From the NCBI GenBank assembly GCA_000710935.1, contig BAYV01000011.1, forward strand, positions 1 through 64,000: 64,000 nucleotides of DNA, in the 5' to 3' direction. This document shows, one piece after another, positions 9,393 through 20,484 of the stretch. The notes below the pieces were generated by a model. That model saw nothing but the letters and a program-made list of their open reading frames with translations, ran no database searches and was not told the origin of the DNA. The stretch's first letter is position 1. Each line of letters begins with the position of its first letter. The translations under genes were made by a program, and so were the position numbers. Origin of the DNA: Iodidimonas nitroreducens (GTDB lineage: Bacteria; Pseudomonadota; Alphaproteobacteria; Sphingomonadales; Rhodothalassiaceae).

Positions 9393-11345
9393 GTGAGAAG
9401 ACTGTTGAAGGGTGCCTTTGCATCCTGTGTTTTATGCTGTGTTCTGGCCTCTAAACCGCTTTTGGCTCAGGAATCCCTATCGATTGAGGGGCGTGATCCG
9501 ATGATGGCCCAGCCTGATGAACCAAAGGCTGCTCTTGAGGAACTGATCATCACCGGCACCCGCGAGCCGGTTGCAAAAAATCTGCTTGGGGCTTCGGTTT
9601 CGGTGATTGATGGGGCGCGGATCGAGGCCCGACAGGTTCCATTATTGTCGGATATTTTGCGCGATGTGCCGGGGGTGTCTGTCAGCCCCACCGGGCCATT
9701 GGGCAGCCAGACCCAGATCCGCATCCGTGGGGCCGAGGGAAACCAGACCCTGGTGCTGATCGATGGGATCGAAGCCACCGATCCGGTGGGCAATTTCGAG
9801 CTTGATTTCGCCGATGTGCTGACCACGGGGATCGAGCGGATCGAAGTGATCAAGGGGGCGCAAAGCGCGCTTTATGGCTCGGAAGCCATTGGCGGGGTGA
9901 TCAGCATCCTGACCAAAGAGCCGGTTGAAGGGTTCGATATGGAAGCCCTGGCCGAAGGGGGATCCTTTGGCACGGCGCGCCTTGGCACCACCTTTGCGGG
10001 GGGTACCAAGCGGCTGGGGGCCACGGTTTCGGTGGGCTATCTCAATACGGATGGTGTGTCGGCCAGCCCATCGGGGGATGAACGCGACGGCTATGAAAAT
10101 CTCACCCTTTCGGCCAAGATCAAGGCTCAACCCACCGATCAGTTGCGCTTGGGGCTGGTTTTACGCCGGGTGTCGGCGGATAGTGAATTCGATCAGCAGG
10201 ATTTTGCCACCGGCCAGATCGTCGATGCCGATCTCGACCGCTCGTTTGATGCTTTTTACGGGCAGGCGGATGCCCGGCTCGATCTGTTTGACGAGCGCTG
10301 GCGGCAAAGGGTTTGGGCGGCGCTCACCGATACCGACAGCGATAATTTTACCCAAAGCCAGTTCACCAATTCCTTTGAAGGCCAGCGGCTGAAATTTGGC
10401 TATCAAAGCAGCTTTGCCCTGCCTTCCACCGATGTCACCTTGGCGGTCGAGCATGAAGAGCTGGATTTCAAATCGATCAATGCCGATCTCGATGATCCAT
10501 CCAATCAGGATCAGAAAGATGATCAAAGCTCGTTCATCGGGGAAATGCGCAGTGATGTTTGGCCGGGGCTTTATTTCACCCTTGGTGTGCGCCATGATCT
10601 GAATGGTGATTTCAAGGATGCGACCACCTGGCGCTCCACCGCTTCATGGCAATTGCCTGCCGCTATCCGGCTTCATGGCAGCTTTGGCACAGGGGTATCG
10701 GACCCCACATTTTTTGATCGCTTCGGCTTTTTTCCGGGGCAGTTTATCGGCAATGAAAATCTCAGCCCGGAAAAGGCGAAAGGCTGGGATCTGGGGCTGG
10801 AAAAATCATGGCTCGATGAAAAGCTGGTTTTCGATCTCACATGGTTTTCTTCCACCCTGCGCGATGAAATCGTCAGCGTTTTTGATGCCACCAGTTTTTT
10901 ATCATCGGTGGAAAACCAGATCGGCAAAAGCGATCGCCGGGGCGTGGAGCTGAGCCTGCGCTATCAACCCCATGATAATCTGGAAATTTTTGGCAGCTAT
11001 ACATGGCTTGATGCCGAAGAACCCGATCAAAGCCGCGAGGTGCGGCGGGCCCGCCATCAGGCAAGCCTTTCAGGCACATGGCGGTTTTTATCCCAGCGCG
11101 GCAGCCTCACCGCTTCGGCACAATATAATGGCGATCAGGATGACCTTGATTTTTCAGTCTTTCCCGCACAGCGTGTAGTGCTCGATGATTTCGTGCTGAT
11201 GACCTTGGCCGCGCGCTATCGTTTGTTTGATGGGGTGGATGCGGTGGCGCGCCTTGAAAATGCGCTGGATCAATCTTTCCAGACCGTTTTGGGCTTCAAC
11301 ACCCCCGGGCTAGGAGCCTTTGCCGGTATCAGGGCGGCGTTTTAG
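9393..11345 (+). CDS. btuB: TonB-dependent vitamin B12 receptor
   Basis: Outer-membrane receptor that imports cobalamin using TonB energy. The 650-residue protein has a signal peptide (MRRLLKGAFA... ending near LLAQ), a TonB box (EELIITGTR, about residues 49-57), a plug domain with IRIRGAEGNQTLVLIDG and ALYGSEAIGG, and a 22-strand barrel ending in an aromatic Phe. GTG 9393 is chosen because GGGAG lies 7 bp upstream; a longer TTG frame from 9342 would spoil the signal peptide. Its position behind a B12 riboswitch and ahead of btuFCD supports the substrate. Confidence 0.93.
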   Translation: MRRLLKGAFASCVLCCVLASKPLLAQESLSIEGRDPMMAQPDEPKAALEELIITGTREPVAKNLLGASVSVIDGARIEARQVPLLSDILRDVPGVSVSPTGPLGSQTQIRIRGAEGNQTLVLIDGIEATDPVGNFELDFADVLTTGIERIEVIKGAQSALYGSEAIGGVISILTKEPVEGFDMEALAEGGSFGTARLGTTFAGGTKRLGATVSVGYLNTDGVSASPSGDERDGYENLTLSAKIKAQPTDQLRLGLVLRRVSADSEFDQQDFATGQIVDADLDRSFDAFYGQADARLDLFDERWRQRVWAALTDTDSDNFTQSQFTNSFEGQRLKFGYQSSFALPSTDVTLAVEHEELDFKSINADLDDPSNQDQKDDQSSFIGEMRSDVWPGLYFTLGVRHDLNGDFKDATTWRSTASWQLPAAIRLHGSFGTGVSDPTFFDRFGFFPGQFIGNENLSPEKAKGWDLGLEKSWLDEKLVFDLTWFSSTLRDEIVSVFDATSFLSSVENQIGKSDRRGVELSLRYQPHDNLEIFGSYTWLDAEEPDQSREVRRARHQASLSGTWRFLSQRGSLTASAQYNGDQDDLDFSVFPAQRVVLDDFVLMTLAARYRLFDGVDAVARLENALDQSFQTVLGFNTPGLGAFAGIRAAF

Positions 11346-11354
11346 GGGATGGGG

Positions 11355-12296
11355 ATGGCGCATAAAATAACCGCCCGGATGATGCTGATCTGGCTGATTT
11401 TGCTGGCTTCCTTGCCGCTCCGGGCGGAGCCTGTGCCATCCCGTATCATCAGCCTTGATTATTGTGCGGATGCCTATCTGCTGGCCTTGGCGGCGCCTGA
11501 GGATATTCTGGCGCTGAGCCCCGATGCCCGGGCCCCCTATGCCTGGGGACGGGATCGGATGGCGGGCATCCCCCAACATCGGGGCGAGGCCGAGGAAATT
11601 CTGGCACTTCGCCCTGATCTGGTGATCCATTCCGGACTTGGTCATCTAAAATCACTGGAAATGATTGAAAGTTTCGGTATCGAAACGATTGATATCGGCT
11701 ATTCAGAAAGCCTGACCCATGGGCTTGAAGCTTTGAAAATCACGGCGGCGGCTTTGGGCCGCGAAGCCCGCGCGGAAACGCTTTTGGCGGAGATCGAACG
11801 GCGCCTTGATAGGGCATTGAAGCTCCGCGCCCGGCTCGATGGCCCGGGGCCACGGCCACAGGCGCTATATATCACCCCATCGGGCATCACCGCAGGCAAA
11901 GGCACCTATATCGATGAGGTTATGCGCCTTGCGGGATTGGATAATCACCTTGATCAACAAGGGGTTTCGGGCTGGTCGGATTTATCTATCGAGGCTTTGG
12001 CCCTGTCGCCGCCGGATGTGGTGATCAGCTCGTTTTTTAATGAACGTCGCGGCTGGCAAGCGGCCTGGCGCTTTTCCCATCATCCCCTGACCGAAAAGCT
12101 GATGCACGAGGCCCGGCATTATGAAGTGCCCGCACAGGATTGGGGCTGCGGCGGATTTTTTCTGGTGGATGCGGTGGAGCGCCTCCTGGATCTGCGCCAA
12201 CAACAGGCCATCCAATCCGATCAGCTTGCGGCTGACCTTTCGGCGCAAAAGGACCAGCAGCCCCAGCAGCCCCAGCAGCCAATGGGGGGGCAATGA
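11355..12296 (+). CDS. btuF: Cobalamin ABC transporter substrate-binding protein (BtuF-like)
   Basis: Periplasmic binding protein of the iron-siderophore/B12 family (helical-backbone type). The protein starts with a signal peptide (residues about 1-23) and has the typical SRIISLDYCADAYLLAL and LRPDLVIHSG motifs. Length 313 residues. ATG 11355 has AGGGG six bases upstream, overlapping the btuB stop; ATG 11349 is closer to that site and less likely. The C-terminus ends in a Gln/Pro-rich tail. Four-base overlap with btuC. Confidence 0.88.
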   Translation: MAHKITARMMLIWLILLASLPLRAEPVPSRIISLDYCADAYLLALAAPEDILALSPDARAPYAWGRDRMAGIPQHRGEAEEILALRPDLVIHSGLGHLKSLEMIESFGIETIDIGYSESLTHGLEALKITAAALGREARAETLLAEIERRLDRALKLRARLDGPGPRPQALYITPSGITAGKGTYIDEVMRLAGLDNHLDQQGVSGWSDLSIEALALSPPDVVISSFFNERRGWQAAWRFSHHPLTEKLMHEARHYEVPAQDWGCGGFFLVDAVERLLDLRQQQAIQSDQLAADLSAQKDQQPQQPQQPMGGQ

Positions 12297-13303
12297 TGAT
12301 GAGAGCTGCCCCCGCTCGCCTGCATCATGGGGCTTTAGGGCTGTTTTTGAGCCTATTGGTTTTGGTGCTGTTCGTCCTTTCCTTGTTTTTGGGGCCTGCG
12401 GATCTGGGATTACCGGATCTGTTCAAAGCCATTGATGGGGATGACGGGATTTTGCAGGCGATTTTCTGGCAGATCCGTTTGCCGCGCGCTTTGCTGGCGG
12501 TTTTGGTGGGGGGATCGCTGGGCCTGTCGGGGGCGGCTTTGCAGGGTTTATTGCGCAATCCTCTGGCCGAACCGGGGGTGATCGGGGTTTCGGCCAGTGC
12601 CGGGTTCGGGGCGGTTTTGGCGCTGTATTTTTCGGCGGCGGGCTTGTCCTTGTCGGTGCCCTTGGCGGCGATGACCGGGGCTTTTCTCGCCACCGCTTTG
12701 CTTTTGGTTTTGGCGCGCCGGGATGCCAGTGTGCTGAGCCTGATTTTGGCGGGGGTGGCGATCAATGCCCTGGCCGGGGCGCTCACGGCGCTGGCGCTTA
12801 ATCTGTCGCCCAATCCTTTTGCCCTGGCGGATATGGTGCATTGGTTGATGGGCAGCTTTGCCGATCGCAGCCATCGCGATGTGATGATGGCCGCACCGTT
12901 CATCATTATGGGCATGGCACTTTTGCTGCTGTCGGGTCGGGGCTTGCGCGGTCTTGTTCTGGGCGAGGAAACGGCGCAATCTTTGGGCATCAACCCTGCG
13001 CGCCTGCGCCTTCTGGTCACTTTGGGAGCGGCCTTGTGCGTGGGGGCGGGGGTGGCGGTGGCGGGGGCCATCGGCTTTGTGGGGCTGGTGGTGCCGCATA
13101 TCCTGCGGCCCTGGGTGGGTTATGATCCGGCGCGGCTTTTATGGCCCAGTGCGCTGGGGGGGGCGGCCCTGCTTTTGGGGGCGGATAGCCTTGTGCGGCT
13201 GTTGCCCGGCGGGCAGGAATTAAAGCTGGGGGTGGTCACCGCCCTCATCGGGGCGCCGGTGTTCCTCCATCTCATCTGGTCCACCAGAAGGCTGATGCGA
13301 TGA
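12293..13303 (+). CDS. btuC: Cobalamin ABC transporter permease (FecCD family)
   Basis: Inner-membrane permease with about ten hydrophobic segments over 336 residues. Family motifs include LPRALLAVLVGGSLGLSGAALQGLLRNPLAEPGVIG and GAIGFVGLVVPHILR shortened to its key parts here: the LRNPLA(E/D)P loop and GLVVPH segment. It overlaps btuF (ATGA) and btuD (ATGA), so the three subunits are translated as a coupled set. Confidence 0.92.
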   Translation: MMMRAAPARLHHGALGLFLSLLVLVLFVLSLFLGPADLGLPDLFKAIDGDDGILQAIFWQIRLPRALLAVLVGGSLGLSGAALQGLLRNPLAEPGVIGVSASAGFGAVLALYFSAAGLSLSVPLAAMTGAFLATALLLVLARRDASVLSLILAGVAINALAGALTALALNLSPNPFALADMVHWLMGSFADRSHRDVMMAAPFIIMGMALLLLSGRGLRGLVLGEETAQSLGINPARLRLLVTLGAALCVGAGVAVAGAIGFVGLVVPHILRPWVGYDPARLLWPSALGGAALLLGADSLVRLLPGGQELKLGVVTALIGAPVFLHLIWSTRRLMR

Positions 13304-14061
13304 CCCTGGCCGTGCGCGATATCAGCATCAGCCTCGATGGGCAAAAGATCGTTAAGGGGGCGTCTCTGGCCGTTTCATCGGGGGAACTGGTGGCCCTGAT
13401 CGGCCCCAATGGGGCGGGGAAATCCACCTTGTTAAAGGCCCTGGCCGGGCTTTTGCCCTATCGTGAAGGGGCGCAAAATGTGCCGGTCAGCGCCTCAACA
13501 ACATCGATCCGCAAAGCGGCGCGGCTGCGGGCGTGGCTGGGGCAGGATGCGGTGATCCATTGGCCGGTAACGGTGGAACGGCTGGTGGCTTTGGGCCGCT
13601 TGCCGCATCTGGATGCTTTTCAAGCCGCCCCCCATGCGGATCGGGAGGCCATTCATCAGGCGTTATCCAGAACCGGCTGCCTCCATCTGGCGGATCGCCC
13701 GGCCACGCATTTATCGGCGGGCGAACGCGCCCGGGTTTTGCTGGCGCGGGCCCTGGCCACGGGGGCACCTTTTCTGCTTGCCGATGAGCCGGTGGCGGCC
13801 CTTGATCCGGCCCATGCCTTTCACATGATGGATTTATTGGCCGAAGAAGCCAAAGCCGGTTGCGGGGTTCTGGTGGTTTTGCATGATCTCAATCTGGCAG
13901 CGCGCTATGCGGATCGGCTGGTTTTGATGCACGAGGGGCAAATTATTGCCGAAGGTGCGGCGGATCATGTGCTTGATGATCATAATCTGGCGCGCAGCTA
14001 TGGGATCAGGGTGGCGCGCGGCCCGCATTGGCTGGTGCCGGTGGGGCGCAGCGAGCCCTGA
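13300..14061 (+). CDS. btuD: Cobalamin ABC transporter ATP-binding protein
   Basis: ATPase subunit of the B12 importer, 253 residues. Walker [10 protein letters not shown] at about residues 33-41, ABC signature LSAGE, Walker B LLADEP, and the switch His in VVLHDLN. It is the last gene of the riboswitch-controlled btuBFCD group; the next gene starts about 70 bp later. FecE/HmuV-type ATPases look alike, so the substrate rests on context. Confidence 0.92.
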   Translation: MTLAVRDISISLDGQKIVKGASLAVSSGELVALIGPNGAGKSTLLKALAGLLPYREGAQNVPVSASTTSIRKAARLRAWLGQDAVIHWPVTVERLVALGRLPHLDAFQAAPHADREAIHQALSRTGCLHLADRPATHLSAGERARVLLARALATGAPFLLADEPVAALDPAHAFHMMDLLAEEAKAGCGVLVVLHDLNLAARYADRLVLMHEGQIIAEGAADHVLDDHNLARSYGIRVARGPHWLVPVGRSEP

Positions 14062-14131
14062 AGATCGGCCCTTTTGGGGCTGCTCTTTGTGTGGATTGCA
14101 CTGGATGAAAAGGTCTGGCACATTGCAGCGC

Positions 14132-14575
14132 ATGACACAGCACATCCCCTTTCATCTGGCCTTTCCAGTGCATGATCTGGCACAGGCCGAAGACTTTTAT
14201 GCCGGCCTTTTGGGCTGCCTCATTGGCAGGCGATCATCCCATTGGATCGATTTCGATTTTTTTGGCCATCAGATCACCGCCCATCTGCGACCAGAAGAGT
14301 GTGGCGAGGTTCGGAGCAATGGCGTGGATGGCGATGCCGTGCCGGTGCGCCATTTCGGGGCCGTTTTGCCATGGGATGATTGGCAGGCTTTGGGCCGCAG
14401 GTTGGGCGATGCGGGGGTGGATTTTCTGCTGGCACCGCGCATCCGTTTTCAGGGGAAGCCCGGCGAGCAGGGCACGTTCTTTTTGCGCGATCCATCGGGC
14501 AATGCCCTTGAATTCAAAAGCTTTGCCGATCCATCCCGGCTTTTTGCCAAAGGGGCTGATGATGATCACGCTTGA
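14132..14575 (+). CDS. VOC (glyoxalase/dioxygenase) superfamily protein
   Basis: A 147-residue protein with a vicinal-oxygen-chelate fold: [22 protein letters not shown] at the start (shown in part), a middle DFDFFGHQ strand, and [16 protein letters not shown] near the end, giving metal-ligand candidates (His, His, Glu). Substrate unknown. ATG 14132 is preferred over ATG 14105 since the protein then begins just before the first strand. Its last 17 bases overlap the SDR gene that follows, so the two are probably co-expressed. Confidence 0.8.
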   Translation: MTQHIPFHLAFPVHDLAQAEDFYAGLLGCLIGRRSSHWIDFDFFGHQITAHLRPEECGEVRSNGVDGDAVPVRHFGAVLPWDDWQALGRRLGDAGVDFLLAPRIRFQGKPGEQGTFFLRDPSGNALEFKSFADPSRLFAKGADDDHA

Positions 14576-15317
14576 GGGAAAAACCTATCTCATCACCGGG
14601 GCATCGAAAGGGATCGGGGCGGCTTCGGCGCGGGTTTTGCTGGAAGCCGGGGCAAGGCTGGTTTTGCACTATCATCATGATAAGGCAAAAGCCGCCGATC
14701 TTTTGGCGGATTATGGCCCTGAGCGGGTGCATATGCTGGGGGCCGATCTGGGCGATCAGGATGCCGTGCGGGCCTTGTTTGCCGATGCGGTGGCATGGGC
14801 GGGGGCGCTGGATGGGATCGTGAATAATGCCGCCGCCATGCCCTATAGCGGGCCCGAAGATGCGATAGCGGCATGGGATGCCGATTGGGATCTGGTGTGG
14901 CGGGTGAATGTGCGGGCGGTGGCCGATCTGTGCCGCGCGGCGGTTTTGCATTTCAAGTCGGAAGGGCGGCCGGGGATGATCATCAATATCGCCAGCCGGG
15001 CGGCCTTTCGCGGCGATCTGCCCGATGCCATGCATTATGCCGCATCGAAAGGTGCTGTGGTGGCGCTCACCCGTTCTTTGGCCAAGGGCTATGCGAAGGA
15101 TGGCATCCGCGCTTATTGCATCGCGCCGGGCTGGGTTCTCACCGAACGGGTGGCCCCGCGCATTGAAAGCACCCCCACGGCTTTGGCGGAAATCCCCATG
15201 GGCGAAGCGGCACCGCCTGCTGAAATCGGCAATATCATTGCTTTTTTATTCGCGGGGCTGGCCCATCATGCCACCGGGGCGACCATTGATATCAATGGGG
15301 CCAGCTATTTCCATTAA
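14559..15317 (+). CDS. SDR family NAD(P)-dependent oxidoreductase
   Basis: Short-chain dehydrogenase/reductase of 252 residues. Visible motifs: the nucleotide-binding GASKGIG, the NNAA structural motif, a Ser in NIASRAA, and the catalytic YAASK (Tyr and Lys). FabG-like, but the true substrate cannot be told. ATG 14559 or 14562 is used; AGGGGC lies just upstream. Overlaps the VOC gene and is convergent with serB, six bases away. Confidence 0.88.
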   Translation: MMITLEGKTYLITGASKGIGAASARVLLEAGARLVLHYHHDKAKAADLLADYGPERVHMLGADLGDQDAVRALFADAVAWAGALDGIVNNAAAMPYSGPEDAIAAWDADWDLVWRVNVRAVADLCRAAVLHFKSEGRPGMIINIASRAAFRGDLPDAMHYAASKGAVVALTRSLAKGYAKDGIRAYCIAPGWVLTERVAPRIESTPTALAEIPMGEAAPPAEIGNIIAFLFAGLAHHATGATIDINGASYFH

Positions 15318-15323
15318 GGGCTT

Positions 15324-16259
15324 TTAGGCGCGATAAAAATCGCTGTCGCGATAGCCCTGAATATAAAGCAGGGCGCTCAGATCATTATGATGGATGGCCA
15401 GATCAGCGGCGGCAGCGGTTTTGGGCTTGGCATGATAGGCAATGCCCAATCCGGCGGCCTTGATCATGGGAATATCATTGGCCCCATCCCCCACCGCCAT
15501 GATCTGGGATGGGTGCAGCTTGCGGTTTTTGGCCGTTTCTTCTAAAGCGGTTAATTTGCTGTTGGCATCGATGATCGGTTGGCGCACCCGCCCGGTCAGC
15601 CGTCCGCCTTCAATGTCCAGCACATTGGCGCGATGGTCGTCAAAGCCCAGATGCTGGGCGATCCGGCTGGTGAAAAAAGTAAAGCCGCCGGATACCAGCA
15701 GGCAATAGGCCCCATGGGCGCGCATGGTTTTCACCAGTGTTTCGGCACCACTCATGGGGGTTACCCGCTCTTCATAGCAGCGCAAAAGGGTGGCTTCATC
15801 AAGGCCCGACAGCAAAGCCACCCGTTCATGAAGGGCGGCTTCAAAATCAAGCTCGCCGCGCATCGCCGCTTCGGTGATCAGGGCGATTTTGTCTTTGATG
15901 CCGGCGAAATCCGCCAGTTCATCGATACATTCTACGGTGATCATGGTGGAATCCATATCGGCGATTAAAAGCGATTTGCGCCGATTATGGGCGTCTTGCA
16001 CGGCGATATCGGTGGCGAGATCAGGATGATCGGCAAAGGCCTGATCAAGGTTTTTGCGGATGGCTGCCAGAGCCTGATGCCGGGGATCATAGCGAAAGGC
16101 GATATCAAGGGCCCTATGTTCGGCCAGCAGGCTTTCATCAAGGGGGGTGGCCAGATCAGAAAGGCAGCTTCGGGCCAGATCGCGAGCCATTGCAAGCTTG
16201 CCTTGGCGGGGCTTTGCGATCAGGGTAAGAATAGCGGCGTTCGCTTTCGTTTCGGGCAT
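15324..16259 (-). CDS. serB: Phosphoserine phosphatase
   Basis: Last step of serine synthesis: O-phospho-L-serine to L-serine. HAD-superfamily motifs are clear: DMDST with Asp101 and Asp103, LVSGGFTFF, and GDGANDIPMI. An N-terminal ACT-like region of about 85 residues precedes the catalytic domain. MPETK at 16259 is taken as the start, giving 311 residues; the frame extends further but would overlap miaA. Divergent from miaA with only 18 bp between the start codons. Confidence 0.94.
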   Translation of the reverse strand: MPETKANAAILTLIAKPRQGKLAMARDLARSCLSDLATPLDESLLAEHRALDIAFRYDPRHQALAAIRKNLDQAFADHPDLATDIAVQDAHNRRKSLLIADMDSTMITVECIDELADFAGIKDKIALITEAAMRGELDFEAALHERVALLSGLDEATLLRCYEERVTPMSGAETLVKTMRAHGAYCLLVSGGFTFFTSRIAQHLGFDDHRANVLDIEGGRLTGRVRQPIIDANSKLTALEETAKNRKLHPSQIMAVGDGANDIPMIKAAGLGIAYHAKPKTAAAADLAIHHNDLSALLYIQGYRDSDFYRA

Positions 16260-16277
16260 CAAAAGGGGACTCCATCG

Positions 16278-17249
16278 GTGAGCGTGACGGCGATCCTTAT
16301 CGCAGGGCCAACGGCCAGCGGCAAGTCGGCTTTGGCCGCCGCTTTGGCACAGCGCCATGGCGGCGTGGTGATCAATGCCGATTCCATGCAGATTTATCGC
16401 GATCTGCCGGTGCTGAGCGCGCAGCCTCATCTGGATGCCGATGGTTATGATCCGGCCCATGTTCCCCATCGTTTATATGGCGTGCTGGATGGGGCCGAGC
16501 TTTGCTCGGCGGCGCGCTGGCATGCCTTGGCGGCATTGGAAGTCACCCGGGCCCGGGATTTGGGTTTGCTGCCTATTTTTGTTGGCGGCACCGGGCTTTA
16601 TCTGCGGACATTGATCGAAGGGCTGGCCCCGGTGCCGGATATTCCCCAGGCCATCAGGGATGAGGTGCGGGCGGAAATGGCCGCCTGTGGCCCCGAAGCC
16701 ATGCATCGCGCCCTTGATGCGATTGATCCGGCGATGGCGCAAAAGCTGGAAACGGCGGATAGCCAGCGGATTGCCCGGGCTTTTGAGGTGATCAGGGCCA
16801 CCGGGCAATCCCTGCTCGCCTTTCAATCGCGGCGGTTGCCGGGATGCCTTAGCGCAGATCATGAACAGCAGACTTTGGCTTTGGCAGCACTGGATTTGCC
16901 GCGCGATGTGCTTTATGCGCGCTGCGATATGCGCTTTCACGACATGCTGGATCAGGGGGCTTTGGATGAGGTGCAGGCCCTGATGGCCCGGCGCCTTGAT
17001 CCCGCCTTGCCGGTGATGAAAGCTTTGGGCGTGCCCCCTTTGGGCGATTATCTTGCGGAAACAATCGATCTACCCGAGGCCATCGCCCTTGCCCAGAAAC
17101 AAACGCGCCATTATGCCAAACGCCAGCAAACATGGATCAGAACACAATTTTCCCATTGGCCGATGATTGATGCCGGCCAGCCCGAAGCCGCCCTAGAAAG
17201 CCTTGAGGCCCGGATGGCCCAAATGGCGAAAACCCCTTTGAATGAGTGA
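16278..17249 (+). CDS. miaA: tRNA dimethylallyltransferase
   Basis: Transfers dimethylallyl to A37 of tRNAs reading UNN codons. 323 residues from GTG 16278, with the P-loop GPTASGKS at residues 10-17, the INADSMQIYRDL motif, the VGGTGLY motif and the DSQRI/ARAFEVI region of the family. The frame extends upstream to 15987, but this would cover serB. Divergent from serB; ilvC follows after 11 bp. Confidence 0.94.
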   Translation: MSVTAILIAGPTASGKSALAAALAQRHGGVVINADSMQIYRDLPVLSAQPHLDADGYDPAHVPHRLYGVLDGAELCSAARWHALAALEVTRARDLGLLPIFVGGTGLYLRTLIEGLAPVPDIPQAIRDEVRAEMAACGPEAMHRALDAIDPAMAQKLETADSQRIARAFEVIRATGQSLLAFQSRRLPGCLSADHEQQTLALAALDLPRDVLYARCDMRFHDMLDQGALDEVQALMARRLDPALPVMKALGVPPLGDYLAETIDLPEAIALAQKQTRHYAKRQQTWIRTQFSHWPMIDAGQPEAALESLEARMAQMAKTPLNE

Positions 17250-17260
17250 CGAGACGCCCT

Positions 17261-18262
17261 ATGCCGATGACTGTTTATACCGACATGGATTGCGATCCGG
17301 CGGCCCTTCAAGGCAAGAAGATTGCCATATTGGGCTATGGCAATCAGGGCCATGCCCATGCCCTTAATCTGCGCGATAGCGGCTTTGATGTGATCATCGG
17401 CGCGCGCGATCCCGGGCAATCGAGCGGGGCCAAAGCCCGGGATGCGGGCTTTATGGTGCTGCCCTTTGCCGAGGCCGTGACAATCGCCGATATTGTGATG
17501 ATGACCCTGCCCGATGAGGTGATCCCCGCCATTTATGAAAGCGCTGTGGCGCCTTTTTTGCGGCCCGGATCGGCTTTGGGCTTTGCCCATGGTTTGGCCG
17601 TTCATTTTGGCGCGATCAGGCCTGCTGAGGATGTGGATCTGTTTTTGATTGGGCCCAAGGGGGCGGGGCGCTGGTTGCGCGCTGAATATCTGGCAGGCCG
17701 TGGCCTTGCCTGTTTGATCGCGGTGGGCCACGATGCCACCGGCGCGACCATGCAGATCGCCCTTGGCTATGCCTCAGGCCTTGGTTGCGGCCGGGCGGGC
17801 ATGGTGGAAACCAGCTTTCGCGAAGAATGTGAAACCGATCTTTTTGGTGAACAGGCGGTTTTATGTGGGGGCATTCCGGCTTTGATCGCCGCCGGCTATG
17901 ATACCCTGATTGAAGCGGGCTATGCGCCGGAGGTGGCCTATTTTGAATGTGTGCATGAAGCCAAGCTGGTGGTTGATCTGATGTTTGAGGCCGGGCCGGA
18001 AAAAATGCGGCAGGCCATTTCCAATACCGCAGAATATGGTGGCTATCTGGCGGGCGAGGCGCTGGTGGATGATCGCATGCGCCAGACAATGAAGACTATT
18101 TTGACGGAGATTCAATCTGGCGCATTTGCACAGCGGCTTTTTGACGATACAAGAAAAGGAAGCCCTGATCTCATGCGGTTTCGGGCGCATCGTCATGATG
18201 GACTCGAAGCCGCCGGAGAACGGGTGCGTGCCTTGATGCCATGGCTGGTCGAAAAAGGCTGA
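17261..18262 (+). CDS. ilvC: Ketol-acid reductoisomerase, divergent
   Basis: Second step of branched-chain amino acid synthesis (acetohydroxyacid to dihydroxyacid, NAD(P)H- and Mg-dependent). 333 residues, class I length. The Rossmann motif is GYGNQG (residues 25-30; usual form GYGSQG), and metal-binding segments ETDLFGEQ and FECVHEAKLVVD are intact, so it should be active. Other normally constant stretches are altered: PKGAGRWLRAEY in place of PKGPGHTVR-EY and AVGHDATG in place of AVxQDATG. It may be a secondary or laterally acquired copy. Start is ATG 17261 or 17267. Confidence 0.88.
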   Translation: MPMTVYTDMDCDPAALQGKKIAILGYGNQGHAHALNLRDSGFDVIIGARDPGQSSGAKARDAGFMVLPFAEAVTIADIVMMTLPDEVIPAIYESAVAPFLRPGSALGFAHGLAVHFGAIRPAEDVDLFLIGPKGAGRWLRAEYLAGRGLACLIAVGHDATGATMQIALGYASGLGCGRAGMVETSFREECETDLFGEQAVLCGGIPALIAAGYDTLIEAGYAPEVAYFECVHEAKLVVDLMFEAGPEKMRQAISNTAEYGGYLAGEALVDDRMRQTMKTILTEIQSGAFAQRLFDDTRKGSPDLMRFRAHRHDGLEAAGERVRALMPWLVEKG

Positions 18263-19536
<1,274 letters not shown>

Positions 19537-19575
19537 AAGCGTTCTTTGCCGTCATGATGGCGGGGGACTTTGCCC

Positions 19576-20484
19576 TTGAAAGCGCCCCTTGCCAAAACAT
19601 CAAGGGGCCTTTTGGCCAGCCGGACGGGTCGGCGGTTGTTTGCGGGCTTGTTGTTTGTGGCGTTTACCCTGCTTTTGCTGGGCCGGATCGATCATCCGCT
19701 GATCGATAGAATGCGCGGGGTGGCAGGGGATTTTGCCCGGCCTTTGCTGCAGGTTTTGTCGCGGCCGGTGGAGCGGGCTGATGCGGCCATCGAATGGGCC
19801 GGATCGCTGACCTCTTTGCTGGCGGAAAACCGGCGCTTGAAAGCCGAAAATGAGCGGCTGTTGCAATGGCAGGCGGCGGCCCGGGCGCTGGAGCGGGAAA
19901 ATGCCCGCCTGCGGGTTTTTCTTAATGCCCCTCAATTGCACAATACCCCTATCGCGACCCCACGGATCGTGGGGGTGGCCGGCGGGCCCTTTGTCCGCAG
20001 CGTGATCATCAATGCCGGGCGGGCTGATGGGGTGAGGGATAATCAGCCCGTGGTCGATGAATTGGGGCTTGTGGGGCGGGTTTTTGCCGCCGGTGAGCAG
20101 GCGGCGCGGGTTTTGCTGATTACCGATCTGAACAGCCGGGTGCCGGTGCGGCTGCAAAGAACCGGCGATCCGGCCATTGCCCGGGGCCGCAATGGGCTGC
20201 TTTTGGAATTGGTCTTTTTGCCCCCCGGTGTGGATCCCATGCCCGGTGATGCGGTGGTCACGACCGGCGATGGCGGCATTTTCCCCCCCGATATTTTGTT
20301 GGGCCATGTGGTGGCCGATGCCTCGAAAGAGGTGCTGATCAAACCGGTGGCTTTGCTCGATAGATTGGAATTCGTGCAGGTTTTAAAGCCGGTTTTGCGC
20401 GATCTGGATATGGAGCCGACGCCTCAGGATACCCCCGTTGATGCGCCAAATCATGAGGGCACGGCCAGGGCGATCGAGCCATGA
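19576..20484 (+). CDS. mreC: Rod shape-determining protein MreC
   Basis: Periplasmic scaffold anchored by one membrane helix (about residues 20-38), with a coiled coil at about residues 70-110 (LLAENRRLKAENERLL region) and two beta-barrel domains. 302 residues. TTG 19576 is chosen because GGGGGA lies about 8 bp upstream; TTG 19570 would be too close to it. Overlaps mreD by four bases. Confidence 0.92.
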   Translation: MKAPLAKTSRGLLASRTGRRLFAGLLFVAFTLLLLGRIDHPLIDRMRGVAGDFARPLLQVLSRPVERADAAIEWAGSLTSLLAENRRLKAENERLLQWQAAARALERENARLRVFLNAPQLHNTPIATPRIVGVAGGPFVRSVIINAGRADGVRDNQPVVDELGLVGRVFAAGEQAARVLLITDLNSRVPVRLQRTGDPAIARGRNGLLLELVFLPPGVDPMPGDAVVTTGDGGIFPPDILLGHVVADASKEVLIKPVALLDRLEFVQVLKPVLRDLDMEPTPQDTPVDAPNHEGTARAIEP

